Shown here: positions 63,829 to 64,000 of the stretch, in pieces
Position numbering within the stretch: position 1 is the stretch's first letter
How the letters are laid out: each line of letters begins with the position of its first letter
NCBI RefSeq assembly: GCF_900115225.1
Contig: NZ_FOVR01000002.1
Span: forward strand, 1 to 64,000
Reading direction: 5' to 3'
DNA: 64,000 bases
Source of the DNA: Cohaesibacter marisflavi
Lineage (GTDB): Bacteria; Pseudomonadota; Alphaproteobacteria; Rhizobiales; Cohaesibacteraceae
Translations under genes and position numbers: made by a program
The notes under the pieces: generated by a model
The model's database searches: none
What the model saw: the letters and a program-made list of their open reading frames with translations, nothing else
Told to the model about the DNA's origin: nothing

Positions 63829-64000
63829 TCAAGCTTTTTGTTTGTCGGAAGCCGTTGCGGACTGCCCCTTGAAAATGGATGCAATGAAGCCCAGCAGAGA
63901 CGTGTTGCTTGTGCTTGGTTCAGCGAAGCCCTGCGTGATGCGGTCAAGAATGATCGCCAGAATGACGATACCGACACCGCCGGCAGTTGCTCCGCCAACG
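63829..64000 (-). CDS. proW: Osmoprotectant ABC permease, C-terminal end (runs off the right edge)
   Basis: The last 57 residues of a ProW-type permease, entering from the right edge in the frame ending TGA at 63829. The segment GGVGIVILAIILDRITQGF is the usual C-terminal helix of ProW/OpuAB permeases. A polar tail of about 30 residues follows. Adjacent proX is 84 bases downstream. The N-terminus lies outside the window. Confidence 0.82.
   Translation of the reverse strand, partial: VGGATAGGVGIVILAIILDRITQGFAEPSTSNTSLLGFIASIFKGQSATASDKQKA

Noticed and set aside
1-64000. CRISPR arrays, insertion sequences, prophage
   Set aside because: No regularly spaced repeats, transposase genes or phage structural genes were seen on either strand; the only mobile trace is the integrase remnant at tRNA-Leu.

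Overview
The window looks like a chromosomal segment of a metabolically versatile alphaproteobacterium, most likely in the Hyphomicrobiales (Rhizobiales). The reasons are an ActS/ActR (RegB/RegA) redox pair, an MmcB-type DNA repair protein, DUF2852, a rhizobial-type frcR-frcBCAK sugar locus, an FMN-riboswitch-controlled ribN, many ABC importers and moderately GC-rich codon use. Genus is not determinable from sequence reading alone.

Layout. 1-8.7 kb: the N-terminus of a large VCBS-repeat surface protein runs off the left edge. Divergent from it is a complete type I secretion operon (two dissimilar ABC subunits, HlyD adaptor, TolC channel). 9-13.7 kb: a REC-PAS-GGDEF-EAL regulator and an RpfC-like hybrid kinase. 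13.8-23.4 kb: mostly housekeeping genes (YhiN-type flavoprotein, MmcB, ActSR, DUF2852, FMN riboswitch plus RibN, GH20 hexosaminidase, NDUFA9-like reductase). 23.6-24.1 kb: tRNA-Leu(CAG) followed by a frameshifted, truncated integrase remnant. 24.1-30 kb: a dipeptide/oligopeptide ABC importer with a DUF1684 gene. 30-33.6 kb: a membrane GGDEF-EAL protein and an MFS transporter. 33.6-38.8 kb: frcR/frcBCAK. 38.9-46.3 kb: a LacI-controlled sugar importer with a GH127 beta-L-arabinofuranosidase-like enzyme. 46.6-50.1 kb: two divergent arsenic-resistance operons. 50.2-59.5 kb: a purine/nucleoside locus (AraC regulator, BMP-type ABC importer flanked by two unlike adenine-deaminase paralogues). 59.6-62.6 kb: an AceE-like transketolase divergent from an Lrp regulator. 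62.7-64 kb: proX and the 3' end of proW.

How the parts fit. The left end reads as an adhesin, its exporter and a c-di-GMP-linked sensor. The middle and right are nutrient-scavenging cassettes, each with its own regulator (ROK, LacI, AraC, Lrp) and often recognisable operators. The most unusual points are: the two-subunit type I exporter whose ATP sites are degenerate in different ways; an adenine-deaminase paralogue that has lost a metal-ligand His and the C-terminal AHDSHN motif; the RpfC-like kinase next to a GGDEF-EAL output rather than HD-GYP; the integrase fossil at tRNA-Leu; and a set of shared LacI-type operators. I found no CRISPR array, rRNA, intact insertion sequence or prophage.
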